This document shows, in pieces, positions 35,250-45,368 of a stretch of DNA of 64,000 nucleotides. Numbering within the stretch: position 1 is the stretch's first letter; every line of letters begins with the position of its first letter. The stretch is from Rutstroemia sp. NJR-2017a BVV2 (taxonomy: Eukaryota; Ascomycota; Leotiomycetes; Helotiales; Rutstroemiaceae), in contig NJPS01000058.1 in the NCBI GenBank assembly GCA_002946415.1, forward strand, positions 62,001 to 126,000, in the 5' to 3' direction. A model generated the notes under the pieces. It was not told where the DNA came from. It ran no database searches and was given only the letters and a program-made list of their open reading frames with translations. The position numbers and the translations under genes were made by a program.

Positions 35250-35545
35250 ACTATTTTTCCATAGGCCTATGGGAGTAGTTATAGCTCCCTGGGATATCCC
35301 ATAAACCTATCGTAAAAGCACCTTCCAATAGGTCTATAGGAGTGATTTTAAGCGATGCCGCCGCTACCTATACTGCCACTATCCATACCGTCGGCATGAT
35401 TGTATCTCCCTTGCTTTATAAATAGATCCTTATAACCTAGTTAGCTAGTTTAGTACAAGTAAGCCGATTACAGATACACCTCCTATAGGGCTGTAGGAGA
35501 CTATATAGTTCCCTTGTACAGGTAATAGGCCTATAGGAGGTTCCC
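35250..35545. repeat. Dispersed ATAGGCCTATAGGAG-type palindromic repeats
   Basis: Related units occur at about 35261 (CCATAGGCCTATGGGAG), 35330 (AATAGGTCTATAGGAG), 35480 (inverse, CCTCCTATAGGG) and 35527 (AATAGGCCTATAGGAGG). The core is palindromic, so each copy can form a hairpin. I do not know the repeat family. Confidence 0.55.
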
Positions 35546-35625
35546 ATCGAGCTCTGGGAAAATAAGTCCGCCCTCGGAGGTGTCAGCGCTCCGTTTCCGG
35601 AATGGGAAATTGCAAGTTGAGACGT

Positions 35626-35645
35626 CCCGCATGCATGCATGCGGG
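35626..35645. promoter_or_regulatory. 20-bp perfect palindrome with nested CATGCATG motifs
   Basis: CCCGCATGCATGCATGCGGG equals its own reverse complement. It lies 485 bp upstream of the Zn2Cys6 gene start. A second CATGCATGCATGC tract lies 18 bp after it. Such symmetry suits a dimeric transcription factor site, and Zn2Cys6 proteins commonly bind CGG-containing inverted repeats (here CCG...CGG at the ends). Function is inferred only. Confidence 0.4.
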
Positions 35646-36129
35646 GTCTGACATACACGTACATGCATGCATGCAATCTGACAATGCAAAGAAATCGGAC
35701 AAGTGCTGCCGGTAAGGCGATGAGCTGAATATGCGATATGCGCAAGGCGCGGAGATGACATGCATGTATTGGAAAACTGTCGGCATAACGTTGCTCGCAT
35801 GTCCAAGGACTGACCGAGTGCTTACATACGTACAGCAGTCACGGCGGAACTCAGCTTCGGGGCAGGGGGGGGGAGGCTGGCTTGGCTTGGCTTGGCTTGG
35901 TTGTTGTTTGACGTGAATTGCGTCCAAGTACTCGTAGCCTAGCAGGAAGTAGGGAGGGTGTTTATAGTACTAGCGGGTTTTACGCCATTTCACCGAGCGA
36001 ATACCAGGATGTAAGACGGAGATCTCGCTCTTATCGGCCGGAATTAAGTTACTTGTGAGGTTGTTGGATGGATAAGTTAAGCTTATTAGTTCCGGCTTTT
36101 CGTTATTGTTTGTTTCGTTGAGTTTTCCA

Positions 36130-38132
36130 ATGCGTTCTAGTAAAATGACCACTAGCGCGGAGACTGGGACTGGGACTGGGACTGGGACTGGGACTCGGAC
36201 TGGTGGTTTGAAAAAGAGAAGAGCGTTTTTTCCGAAGGTGAGCTCGAGTTTGTAAGATTATACCTGTGTGTGCCGAGTTGTTGGTTGACGATGCGGAAAG
36301 GTTAGGACGGGGTGTGGGAGTTGCAAGTAAGTTTTACTGAAAGAGGAGATGTGATATATGGGAAGGGGGAGTTTGTGATGTGTATTGTGGTTGCTGACTG
36401 GTTAGGAAACGGAGGATTAAATGCGATGAGGGACGGCCGGCTTGTCAGAAGTGTGTCAAGACGGGATTCGAGTGTGATGGGTATCCGCCAGCCGCAGAAG
36501 ATCGGGATGGGGCTGCGCGGAAAAGGGAGATAAGGTCAGTTGCTGCGTTTGGGGTTTCTGGGGCAAGTGCAGCAGGTGAGTGAGCTTTATGGGATATGTT
36601 TCGATGTGCTAAAGACCGGGGAAACATCTATCGAGACTAATTACCTCTCAGAACTTAGTACTACAAGCACGAGCTTGAAGGTCATCCAGCCCCGACCAGG
36701 ACTCCTTGAAACAGAGCAAGAAGCCCGTTACTTCCATTCCTTCAAAGAGAGAACAAGCCGACGCCTCTCTGGATTCTATGATTCCAAAATATGGAGTCAA
36801 ATCATGCTACAATCCGCAGAGCAAGAAGCGCCCATTCGTCACGCCGTGATCGCGATAGCAGCGCTTGACATGATGTTGCAAGTTGAAGAGAGGCATATGG
36901 CGCAAGCATCTCGTTCGAGGGACTATGCCTCTATAATACAGGATCATCATGTATTTGCGCTGAAGCAGTATGGGAAAGCGCTGAGTTCAAAGACGGTGGC
37001 ATTGGCTGGCAGACGGCAGACTCTGAGGACGGATTTGCTGTTTTGTTTGCTTACGGTTTGTTTTGAGGCTATTTATGGGACGCATGAAAGTGCGAGGTCG
37101 CATATGGATGTGGGGTTAAGGTTGATTGAGAGTATAGAGCAGGATCAGGTGTTGAAGAGGAAGGGGCTTTTGGAAAGAGGAGCTACTGGATGGGATGATT
37201 CGAAAAGGCTTGTCACGTTTGGTATCTCGTCGCCCATACCAAGCGAGATAGAAGATGAACTCTACCAGGCATTTGGATTGCTGGAAATATCATCCATGAG
37301 CTTCAAAGCAGACCCGCGCGGCATGCCCTATCATGTCCTCGCCAAAGACTCTGGTGCCACGAATATGGAGCGAATGCCGTCAACGTTCGCCAGTGTTGGT
37401 GCAGCAAAGACTTATTGGGATTTGATCATGCGCCGACTGATGCACTTAATGCATACGCTATTCAGCGCCCAGCAACCTTCCTCTGGAAACAGCAGGCACG
37501 CACCACCAACTAATAATCCCCGTTTGATCGCGGCAATCAAAGAGCAGCAGAAGTACCTCAAGGAGTTGACTTCATGGTGGACGGCATTTTCCCCCGTTCT
37601 AGAAAAGTCCCGCCGCGATCCGGAGAGCAAAGACTTCGCTGGTGCTACCATTCTACACTTGCGATGGATTATCTGCCACATAGCCTTACTCTCAGTAATG
37701 ACACCCGTGCAAACGGCCCTCGACGCAAAAGTCCCCGAGTTCCGCAAAGTTGTCGAACTCGCGAAAGGGTTACTCTCTCACCCTGCATGGACGGGCAAGT
37801 TCACTTTCGAATCGGGAATCATTCCTCAGATCTACGTTGTCGCGACTAAATGCCGAGACTATGCGGTTCGGTCGGAGGCTGTTGCGTTACTGTTGTCGAG
37901 AACATGGCGCGAGGGGGTTTGGGATAGCACTGTGGCGGGTAATGTAGCGAAGGCGGTTGTAGCTATTGAGGAGGAAGGACGCGAGGATGGGTATTTGCCG
38001 GAGCATAAGAGGATATATCAGACGACTATGGAAGTCGACTTGCACCAGCGCACGGGGTGTGTTAAATGTTTTATAAACTCTCAAAGCCCGCCGATGGAAC
38101 GACATGCGAAAGTAAGACACTTCAGATGGTAG
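36130..38132 (+). CDS. Zn2Cys6 fungal transcription factor
   Basis: Nuclear DNA-binding regulator. Exons are 36130-36237, 36301-36326 (26 nt), 36406-36575 and 36652-38132 (introns 63, 79 and 76 bp), giving 594 aa. Splicing assembles the binuclear zinc cluster as KVRTGCGSCKKRRIKC followed by DEGRPACQKCVKTGFECDGY, with all six cysteines at the standard spacing. The N-terminal head before it contains a Thr-Gly repeat encoded by a GGGACT hexanucleotide array (about 36165-36197). The remainder (from about residue 120) is the helical middle homology type found in many C6 proteins (HAVIAIAALDMML, LRTDLLFCLLTVCFEAIYG). In-frame ATGs exist at 36130 and 36145. Target genes are unknown and no metabolic cluster is adjacent. 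The C-terminal 25 residues look less conserved and the true end may differ. Confidence 0.87.
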
Positions 38133-38486
38133 ATCTGCACTAGTAAGAATCCATGATGTGCTCTATATGCCATCTGTTTTTTATGAAACGCATGTTGTCG
38201 AACTTAATCCATTCGAGAAGATTGATTTGATGGCACGTGCGCTTGTCGTCCTGTTGACCTTCATGTGAGACTTCACCAAGGGAAAATCAATTCAGATTCG
38301 CGCTTGCTTATTCATCTCTACCCGCTGGCACCCAACCATTAAATGCGGCTGAACTGGAGTTACGACAGATGAATGAAATTGGAATTTATTCACTGTTCTG
38401 GATTTGATTGTTTTGAAATCCTCCAGAGGAATCTAAACTCCCGGGAATCAACAAATACTGACTGACCATCAAGTCTTACGTTCAAG
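38133..38486. other. Intergenic region
   Basis: A 354-bp space between co-directional genes holds the 3' flank of the regulator gene and the promoter of the next BTB gene. Nothing distinctive is seen. Confidence 0.4.
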
Positions 38487-39859
38487 ATGTCGTCGTCGTT
38501 CTTCGAAAATCTGGGCCGTCAGCCTTCCAGCAAACAGGACTTTGCACTTTTGGTTTCGCAGTGAGATTATTTTCGATGGGCATAGTGGGTCTGTACTGAT
38601 GTTTTTAGGTTGTACACCAGTGGGAAATACTCGGATCTGGTCATCAAATGCGAGGACAGGAAATTCAATGTTCATCGAGCTATCGTCTGCACCCAGTCGA
38701 GGCCCATTGCAGCTGCGATTGATCATGGATTCAAGGTATGGAAAGCTTTGCTCTTACAATGCTTCATCATTGACGGCAAATATGCTGATTCTGAGAAGGA
38801 AGCATCCACCGGGGAGATCCACCTGGAAGAAGATGACCCGGAAATCGTAGAGCTTATGATCAACTTCCTATACAATGGGAACTACGTCTTGCCAAGCACA
38901 CTGACTGCAAAATCTGGCAATGAAACAGCAGCACAGAGCTCAGTGCATCTTGCTACACCAGCCAGTGGCAACACAACTCCTAAGAGCCCAATATTTGGTG
39001 CTGCGGTGACGGGACAGCAGGCAACTGCAACTAGTGCGCATCCTCCAACAAACCTCTTTGGCGCCGCACCTTCTACCACTGCAGCAGCATCTACTGCAAC
39101 GGCCGGAGGTTTATTCAGCACCGGAGGTATCACAGCAGCACCCTTCGGTACCGCAACTGGGGGTTTGTTCGGTAACAATGCTACTGCCACTCCATCGGGC
39201 TCTGGGCTGTTCGGTGTGCTCAATATCTTCGATGCAATTGCTGCTCATGCTAATCCCTGACTATAGTTTTCCCCGCCACAAGCGCCGCCTCGGCAGCTCT
39301 CTCTTCCACAGCAAACGCAAACGCAAACGCAAACACTACTTCGATCCCTCTTTTCGGTGTGCCACTCGCATACGCGCATCCTCCATCGGCCTCTCCGCCC
39401 GCCCAAAGTACCGCCACTTTAGGTAGCTTCTCATTCTCAAGGAACAACAACGCCAGGCCCGGCCAATCTTTCATCACCAGCAAGACGAAGAAGGTGTTTA
39501 ACATGTACACGCACCACCCCGAGCTCTGCGGGGAGCATCTGATCAAAAACGCCAAAGTCTACATCATCGCCGACAAGTACGACATCCAGCCTTTGAAGAA
39601 GCTTGCCTGTGATAAGTACACGGATATGTTATCCACAAGCTGGAACTCGATTGAGTTTGTGCAAACTATTGAGCTGATCTTTGATGGCACCCCGGATAAG
39701 TTACTGCAGATGGATAGTATCCGGCAAGCGGCGATTGAGGCGGCTGCGAAGCATTCGAGGGAGTTATTGGATCGTGGGGAGTTTGTGGCTTTGTGTCAGG
39801 AGAGGGGGGATATCGCTACGGCGATTTTGCAGTCTGGTTCGAAGAAGGGTTGGAAATGA
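38487..39859 (+). CDS. BTB/POZ protein with an FG-repeat (nucleoporin-like) insert
   Basis: Exons are 38487-38560, 38609-38735, 38799-39213 and 39267-39859 (introns 48, 63 and 53 bp), giving 402 aa. Residues 26-97 form the first half of a BTB fold (LYTSGKYSDLVIKCEDRKF, FNVHRAIVCTQSRP, IVELMINFLYNGNY). Residues about 98-280 are a low-complexity Ala/Thr/Ser/Gly insert with FG-type motifs (IFG, LFG, PFG, GLFG, SGLFG, PLFG, SFSF). The BTB fold then resumes with MYTHHPELCGEHLIKNAKVYIIADKYDIQPLKKLACDKY in two parts. The insert sits where fungal BTB proteins have a variable loop. The intron at 39214-39266 is needed: the unspliced frame stops at 39260. An Ala-Asn run (NANANAN) comes from a GCAAAC hexanucleotide array at about 39314-39340. 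Function is unknown; the FG insert suggests contact with nuclear transport factors. Confidence 0.85.
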
Positions 39860-40223
39860 GGGGTGGGTGGGTGTTTGGTGCTGGGTTTCTTATGAATAAG
39901 GGGTTTGCTGGCGTTTTTATGTTATAGCATGGCTGGCCGTTGCTGTCACACATAGGGGTTTCTTTGTCAATAACGGTGCATGGTGAGTGATGGGTTCGTA
40001 AAGTATCAGCAATGTGATTCCTTAAGCCTTAAACCGGTTCACCTTCAGTCGTAGGTATCAATTCGATCTTCCCGCTAATTTCGCTTCAAGAACATATTTA
40101 GTGAATTTATTCGTTTGATCTTTGGGAAGTTGTCCTTAACTCGACTATATAAAAGCAAGAGGAGATCCTTTGATTCCTTTCAACCTCCTAGTCGCCTACA
40201 CATCAATAGAATACAACATCAAC
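39860..40223. other. Intergenic region upstream of third BTB gene
   Basis: A 364-bp space that contains the TATA element listed next. No coding feature is seen. Confidence 0.4.
40146..40154 (+). promoter_or_regulatory. TATA box of the third BTB gene
   Basis: TATATAAAA lies 78 bp before the ATG at 40224, a normal position for a fungal core promoter with a short leader. Confidence 0.6.
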
Positions 40224-41079
40224 ATGGGAGTCACTCCAGAACCTGACGCTCGCACGAACGCAGAGTATGTGATGACGCTCCTACTCCAGATTTAGATATA
40301 TGAAGCTGACTTAACAGGTATCTTCGCCCAGGAGAAGATCCCGATCTCATCTTATACTGCAAAGGTCATGCCTTCAAGTTGCATTACAGCATCATACGTC
40401 CCCGGTCTGCGGTAATGGGAGACATCAACAACAAAGATCCGAACTGGCTTAACACTGTCCGTTTGTCCTAGTATTCTCTAAAAATAATATGAAGCTCACA
40501 AGTATTATATAGATCAGCAAGCCATTCGCGATGGATTTGCGTCATGAAGATTTCCACGTCGTAAAAGCCGTAGTCGATTACCTGTATACATCCGACTACT
40601 ACGACGGCGTGCCTCCGTATTCACAAAACACTCATGCAAAACCCCGCCCTAGCCTTGATAAAGCGTGGGATCCTCGACTATCCCTCAACTCCCGAGTGTA
40701 CTGTTTCGCAAGACGGTACGAAATATCCGCACTTCCTCAGCTCGCTTTGGGGAAATTTCTCTCCGCGGCGGATCAATTTCCCAGGCCACAGGAACACGTG
40801 CTTGGAGGACAATATCTTCCGTCCCAAACATTCATGCAGGATGTGATGGATACATGTTGGCCTATCGAACGCCTGAGGAAGGTGAAAGATAGAACTATTG
40901 ATGCGTTTCTGAAAGATATCGTGTTCGATCTTAAAGAACTCGAGGGATTGGAAGAATGGCATAAAGAACTTTGCTCTACATGCACCAGTGACGGTAGTGC
41001 CCTTGAGATAATCTTGAGGAATGCGCCGGAGATTCTGCGCAAAGGGGCGGAGAGGGGAAGAGCTTTAGAGGAGATGTAA
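40224..41079 (+). CDS. BTB/POZ domain protein
   Basis: Exons are 40224-40264, 40318-40456 and 40513-41079 (introns 53 and 56 bp), giving 248 aa. The BTB fold is seen in EYLRPGEDPDLILYCKGHAF, KLHYSIIRPRSAVMG, then HVVKAVVDYLYTSDYYDG, and after a 30-residue variable loop SRVYCFARRYEISALPQLALGKF. The rest is helical (MDTCWPIERLRKVKDRTIDAFLKDIV). It is of the same general type as the genes at 28354 and 38487 but not closely similar to them, so these are probably members of a large fungal BTB family and not a recent tandem duplication. No partner domain is present. The donor of intron 2 is GTCCGT, a weaker consensus, so that junction is less certain. Confidence 0.8.
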
Positions 41080-41611
41080 CACGCTAAGTGAGACGGAAAA
41101 ACATGGATGAAGTCGAGGCAATTGCCGTTAGAACCACACGAATACTCCGATGGGCAGTTCCATAGGCTTAACAGACTTTGACAGTGAAATGGAGAAGAAT
41201 TGACCGGTAATGAGATCGTCCTAGCAGAATGTGAGAACCTAACACTCAAAAGAGCAACTTCTAAAAATGTGTGGGCTCTGCAGACTAATGGCCAAGCTTG
41301 AACTTCTGGTCTAATCAGTCATGGAAATAATGCTGCCGATTCAACATGGTCGATCCGATCTGTCGACCTGCAAGAACAAGGTCTTGGGTTGAACACACAT
41401 TCAAAAGCCATAATAACTCTGATTTTGGTACAGTAGCCAAGACCTCTGCTCGTCGTTCAATTGATAATCATATGCTATCACTGTAACTCCAAGGGCCACC
41501 GTACACTTTGATTTCCTTCCTGGAAAGTCTCGTATTCTGACAATAATGTACAAGCACTACCTTGCATCAAGCCATTCTGATGAATCCCATATCCTACTAT
41601 CCACCTACACC
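41080..41611. other. Intergenic region between convergent genes
   Basis: This 532-bp spacer lies between the third BTB gene and the bL19m gene. No protein-like frame, repeat or RNA gene stands out. Confidence 0.4.
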
Positions 41612-42359
41612 CTACTTCGCCTTGCCCTTCTTCTTCCCAGAAGCCTGCCTCCGACTTGCCCCGTCATTCCTACCCCCTTGCCCACCACGCATCCTCTGGT
41701 ACTGCAACACGATATTCTGCACACTACGCATATCATGTTTTGGCTTCCTCATGTACGTCAACCTGGCTCTCCTAGCTCTCTTCGCCTTCCTCTGCACCAC
41801 CTCGATACCCTCCACATTCGGACTGTAGATCTTGTACCACATCTCGACTCCGACTCGCGTCAACTCATTCCGCAACAGGATGCCGGTCTCGACACCTCGG
41901 CGTCGAATGTTGATACATACTCCCGCAAACGGATCGCCAGACTTCAGCCGTACGAGCAGAACGTCGCCGACGTGGGCAGCTTCCGGGTTGGCTTTGGAGA
42001 AGAGGTGCGTGCGGGCGCCGGTGGGGTCGAGGACGGCGATTTGCGCGGCGTGGAGGTTGTTTATGGGTTCTTTGAATTTGGCGGCGGGAGTAGGAGGCGG
42101 TGGATAGGTTTTGATTTTGCGGACGGCTGGGAAGAATTTGTCAGTAAATGGGGTTACTTGGACAAGATGCGATCCAGCATCAATGAGCTTGGTAGTATGT
42201 ACCTTGGGTTGCACCTGGAACTGGTAGCGGGGTTTGAGAGGCCGGTTTCGAGTGATGGTAGGTGGTCAGTGACCTCTTGACAATCTTCTGCTGTCTTGAG
42301 TGCCGTAATAAGGACTTCCAACAGCTCAATGGCCGTAATGTTGGCGTCATGGTTGCCAT
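41612..42359 (-). CDS. IMG1: Mitochondrial ribosomal protein bL19m
   Basis: Large-subunit mitoribosome protein of the bacterial L19 family (yeast Img1). Exons (minus strand) are 42359-42203 and 42126-41612; the 76-bp intron (donor GTACAT, branch TACTGAC, acceptor TTCCCAG) joins the presequence to AVRKIKTYPPPP, giving 223 aa. The first exon encodes a basic, Ser/Thr/Arg-rich mitochondrial targeting peptide (MATMTPTLRPLSCWKSLLRH). The L19 beta-barrel signature is seen in HVGDVLLVRLKSGDPFAGVCI, RRRGVETGILLRNELTRVGVE and MWYKIYSPNVEGIEVVQRK. The tail is very basic (GKKKGKAK). A second in-frame ATG is at 42350. It shares a short divergent promoter with the next gene. Confidence 0.9.
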
Positions 42360-42565
42360 GGTTGTTGAAGTCGAGATCCACTTCTCGAGAATTGAGGTTC
42401 AGATCCAGAAATATTCATTCTGCCGCGGTACACCGCCAAGCGTCGCGAATAATTCCCCTCTCCCTCGCCCAGACTCCTAAAATCTACAGACGACGGCACA
42501 CCTTTTCGGTGAGATTCATGTTTGCACAACTTTCCTGAGGTCCCGCTTTGGTTTCTCCTGGAAAC
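42360..42565. promoter_or_regulatory. 206-bp divergent promoter of two mitochondrial-protein genes
   Basis: The start codons of bL19m (-) and the putative mitochondrial gene (+) are only 206 bp apart, so the two promoters overlap or are shared. No TATA box is evident. Common regulation with mitochondrial biogenesis is inferred. Confidence 0.55.
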
Positions 42566-43731
42566 ATGAATCGCCAAAGTCTCATTAAAGCCATTCGTGG
42601 CAGCGAATGCTGTAGCAAAAATGCAAAGCTAAGTCTGAGCAGGCGGACTTTCACAAATTCTGCAGTATGCCGGAGGAATGGTAAGTAATAGCTAAATTTT
42701 CTACATATGCAGGACAATGGCTTATTCGTACAGATGCCGTACCAGATTTCGAACCCACACCCTCTGCTGAGCTCGATCTACTACTCCGCCAGTACCGCTC
42801 CAAGCTCTTTCTCCCCGCGCATCTCTCCGAGTACGATAAACGAATTATTTACAGTCCCAAAAAGTCGAAATCCCTTCTGAATGACCCAAAAAATGTCGAA
42901 ATTGGAGGGGAAGAATTCCGGTTAGAATATATCGATCGTCTGGTGGATGAGCCCCAGAAACGGGCAGGGCTCCGTAAGGTGCTAAATCTCATGAAAGAAA
43001 CCAAGCACTGGAACAATTTACCGCGGTTCCTAGAGGGCCTTAAGGATTGCAAACGTCCTCTGGAGAAGGACCAGCTGCAGCAAATGATCGGCAAAGCGGC
43101 GTTAGCAAATAGGATAGATATTGTCATTGAGTGCGCTAGGAGGGTCACAGATACCGGCTTCAGGTTGAATGAGCCAGCGGTTGTCAAGTCGGTGATGTGG
43201 GGGTTGCATGTCAAAGCAGCTCAAAGCAATTGGGCAGCGAAGGAAACAGAGCAAGCTTTAAGATTGGGAGAGATGGTAGCTAAAATGCTCGAAGATAAGC
43301 AACATGCTGGGGGCCCGATTGCTGGGGATGATGATGTCCGTAGGCTTCCGGAAGTTATTGGCATATTGCTGGAATTGGCTGCAGTGCGTGCATCTAAGCA
43401 TCTGGAAGGAAAGGATGCCGATGGGAAGGTCGCAACTTATGCTGCAAGGATAGTTGATATGCCGACGAAACAGTTGACCATTGATGAGAAAAGCACGGAT
43501 AAACCACTGGAAAATGCAATAAATCAGTGGCTCAGGGAGGCAGTGCCTGTTATTCACGGCATGAAAGAAGCACTACGGCTCCTTGATCCGGATACAAGGC
43601 CCCGACATAGGCTTAGGGAAATGCTACCGCCGTTGGAGAAGCAGGCTAAGGAATATGCGGCGCAAATACATGGGAGCGAAGCAGAACGTTGGGGTCTTAA
43701 GGCCTATAATGATCTGATAGCCTCCGCGTGA
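42566..43731 (+). CDS. Putative mitochondrial protein of unknown function
   Basis: Exons are 42566-42680 and 42734-43731, giving 370 aa. The first exon encodes a basic/Ser-rich leader (MNRQSLIKAIRG...LSLSRRTFTNSAVCRRN) typical of mitochondrial presequences. The mature part is mostly alpha-helical: LDLLLRQYRSKLFLPAHLS, EEFRLEYIDRLVDEPQKRAG, then LQQMIGKAALANRIDIVIECARR, a pattern reminiscent of PPR-like helical repeats but without clear repeats. The product is unknown to me. The intron is 53 bp if the acceptor at 42733 is used. An alternative in-frame acceptor at 42712 would make a 32-nt intron and add seven residues. The divergent neighbour is a mitoribosomal gene, which supports a mitochondrial role by context only. 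Confidence 0.72.
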
Positions 43732-43798
43732 GAGTACTATGAACAGCCGATCATGGTTGTATAAAAGCTTTTGTATTTGTATTTACTTGTACAATAGT

Positions 43799-44979
43799 TT
43801 ACGGAAGCACGATGTACTTCTCAAGGTGCTTAGGTATCGCTCCAAGGAGCTTCTTCTCCGTCAGCCACTTCTTAGAGAATAGCCTGTCGGCATATCTGTA
43901 TGCTCCATCACATAGGACAGTCACCACGGTGTGCCCTCTACCGAGTTTCTCGGCCAATTCCTTTGCAGCGGCAACGTTCAAACAAGAGCTTGCTCCAAGG
44001 TATAATCCTTCTTCATCCAGACATCGGTATACCATCTCAATGCTCTTCTCATCGCTGATATGCATTGAGCCATCTAATAGATCAATATCTTGTTTCAGAT
44101 TGTCTGTGACTCTGCCTTGTCCAATTCCTTCCGTGATACTTGAACCAGTCCTTTCGTTGAGCTTTCCACCTGACTGAATGTATGAATGCAAAACACTTCC
44201 CGGTGGATCGGCAAGGAAACATTTGACTCTTCCATCTGATACAGTTTTCAGATATCGGGTGATACCAGCTAGAGTTCCGGCTGTACCCGTGGCACACGTG
44301 AATGCGTCGACCTTCCCATTTGTCTGATGCCATATCTCTGGTCCAGTGGTCTCAATATGCGCTTTTCGGTTTGCAATATTGTCGAACTGATTCGTCCACA
44401 CAGCATTTTCTAGCCTTTCCGCGTGTCTTTTGGCCTGATGATTGTAGTTCTCCGGGTTCTCGAAAGCAACTGCTGGTACTGGGTACACCTCGGCACCCAG
44501 TAATCTCAATAAATCGATCTTGCCTTGCGATTGTGTGTTTGGCATGTAGATGACCAGTTTGTAACCCTTCGATCTACAGACGTGCGCAAGCCCGATTCCA
44601 GTATTTCCAGCCGTACCTTCAATGACAGTTCCGCCGGGCTTCAGAAGACCTCGCTCTTCCGCATCTTTCACGACGTAGAGAGCGGCTCGGTCCTTAATTG
44701 ATCCACCTGGGTTCATGAATTCTGCCTTCCCTAGCACTTCGCAGCCGGTGGCTTCCGAGATGTGGTTCAGTCGAATCAATGGAGTGTTTCCAATGGCTGT
44801 AACACATTAGCCCGATCCAAGCCCAGAAGTTGAGAAAACCAACCTCCAGTTAAACCTTTCACCACACCCTGAGCCTTCGCAACCGCAACACCATATTGAT
44901 TTGGAGCTTCCATTTGAGCGGCCGTTTCTGCAGCCCTTGCGGCTGTAGTTGCGAACCGACGAACTCCAAGTCTAAACAT
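43799..44979 (-). CDS. Cysteine synthase (O-acetylserine sulfhydrylase), mitochondrial
   Basis: PLP enzyme that makes cysteine from O-acetylserine and sulfide. Exons (minus strand) are 44979-44844 and 44796-43799; the 47-bp intron joins GLTG to [11 protein letters not shown], giving 377 aa. The N-terminus ([18 protein letters not shown]) is a good mitochondrial presequence. Family landmarks are the substrate loop [15 protein letters not shown]-lysine motif [11 protein letters not shown] (Lys80), and phosphate-binding [11 protein letters not shown]. The Gly-rich loop is EGTAGNTG where bacterial CysK has a TSGNTG pattern, as in the fungal subgroup that forms its own branch, so the exact substrate (O-acetylserine or another O-acyl amino acid) remains inference. 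The stop codon is 67 bp from the convergent neighbour's stop. Confidence 0.92.
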
Positions 44980-45368
44980 GTTTGTGGTGTTCAGACAGTC
45001 ACTTGGGTGGCGGCAAAGAAATGGTTTTGGAGGGGCTCTTTATCCTTGATGTCGCAATCGCATTTTCGGGGTTTTACTAGACAGACAAGGGGGGCTTATC
45101 GCTTATCGTGAAATGGCATGACTAAGCGGGGGGGTCTGCAAAGTAAACAAGTGAATGTCAACAAACATTTCTGGTGTTGACAACGACGAATGAAAATACT
45201 AACGAATCTGAAGCGCGACGATATAGGGCTTTTGGAACGTTCCGACTGGGGTTTTTGAGACGCCTCGGAAACAAATATTGCCGACTTTCCAAATACGCCG
45301 GATAGTCAATGAAAATACAGACCCCCTCATTGAGCATAGCAAATTGAAATCTCAGCATATCATTCAAA
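44980..45368. promoter_or_regulatory. Divergent promoter of cysteine synthase and condensin genes
   Basis: A 389-bp space separates start codons. A GGGGG run near 45128-45136 is visible. No TATA box or other named site is recognised. Confidence 0.45.

Larger units (their letters stand above)
35075..36129. other. 1.05-kb intergenic region rich in palindromes
   Basis: Between the AAA gene and the Zn2Cys6 gene. It holds ATAGGCCTAT-type repeats (35250-35545), a 20-bp perfect palindrome (35626-35645), a further GCATGCATGC tract at about 35663-35673, a G run (GGGGGGGG near 35870), and a short CTTGG repeat (about 35882-35900). No gene is supported in it. Confidence 0.6.

Noticed and set aside
36535..36651. 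Intron starting at GTCAGT 36535 in the Zn2Cys6 gene
   Set aside because: Reading through to the donor GTGAGT at 36576 keeps frame and gives a better donor; acceptor 36651 then fits in phase.
40224..41079. Recent tandem duplication of the 38487 BTB gene
   Set aside because: The two proteins share only the general BTB pattern, and intron positions differ in detail.
41546..42280. 244-codon plus-strand frame
   Set aside because: Antisense to the bL19m exons.
42740..42780. tRNA B-box-like TTCGAACCC
   Set aside because: It lies inside a coding exon, and no A-box or cloverleaf could be drawn around it.
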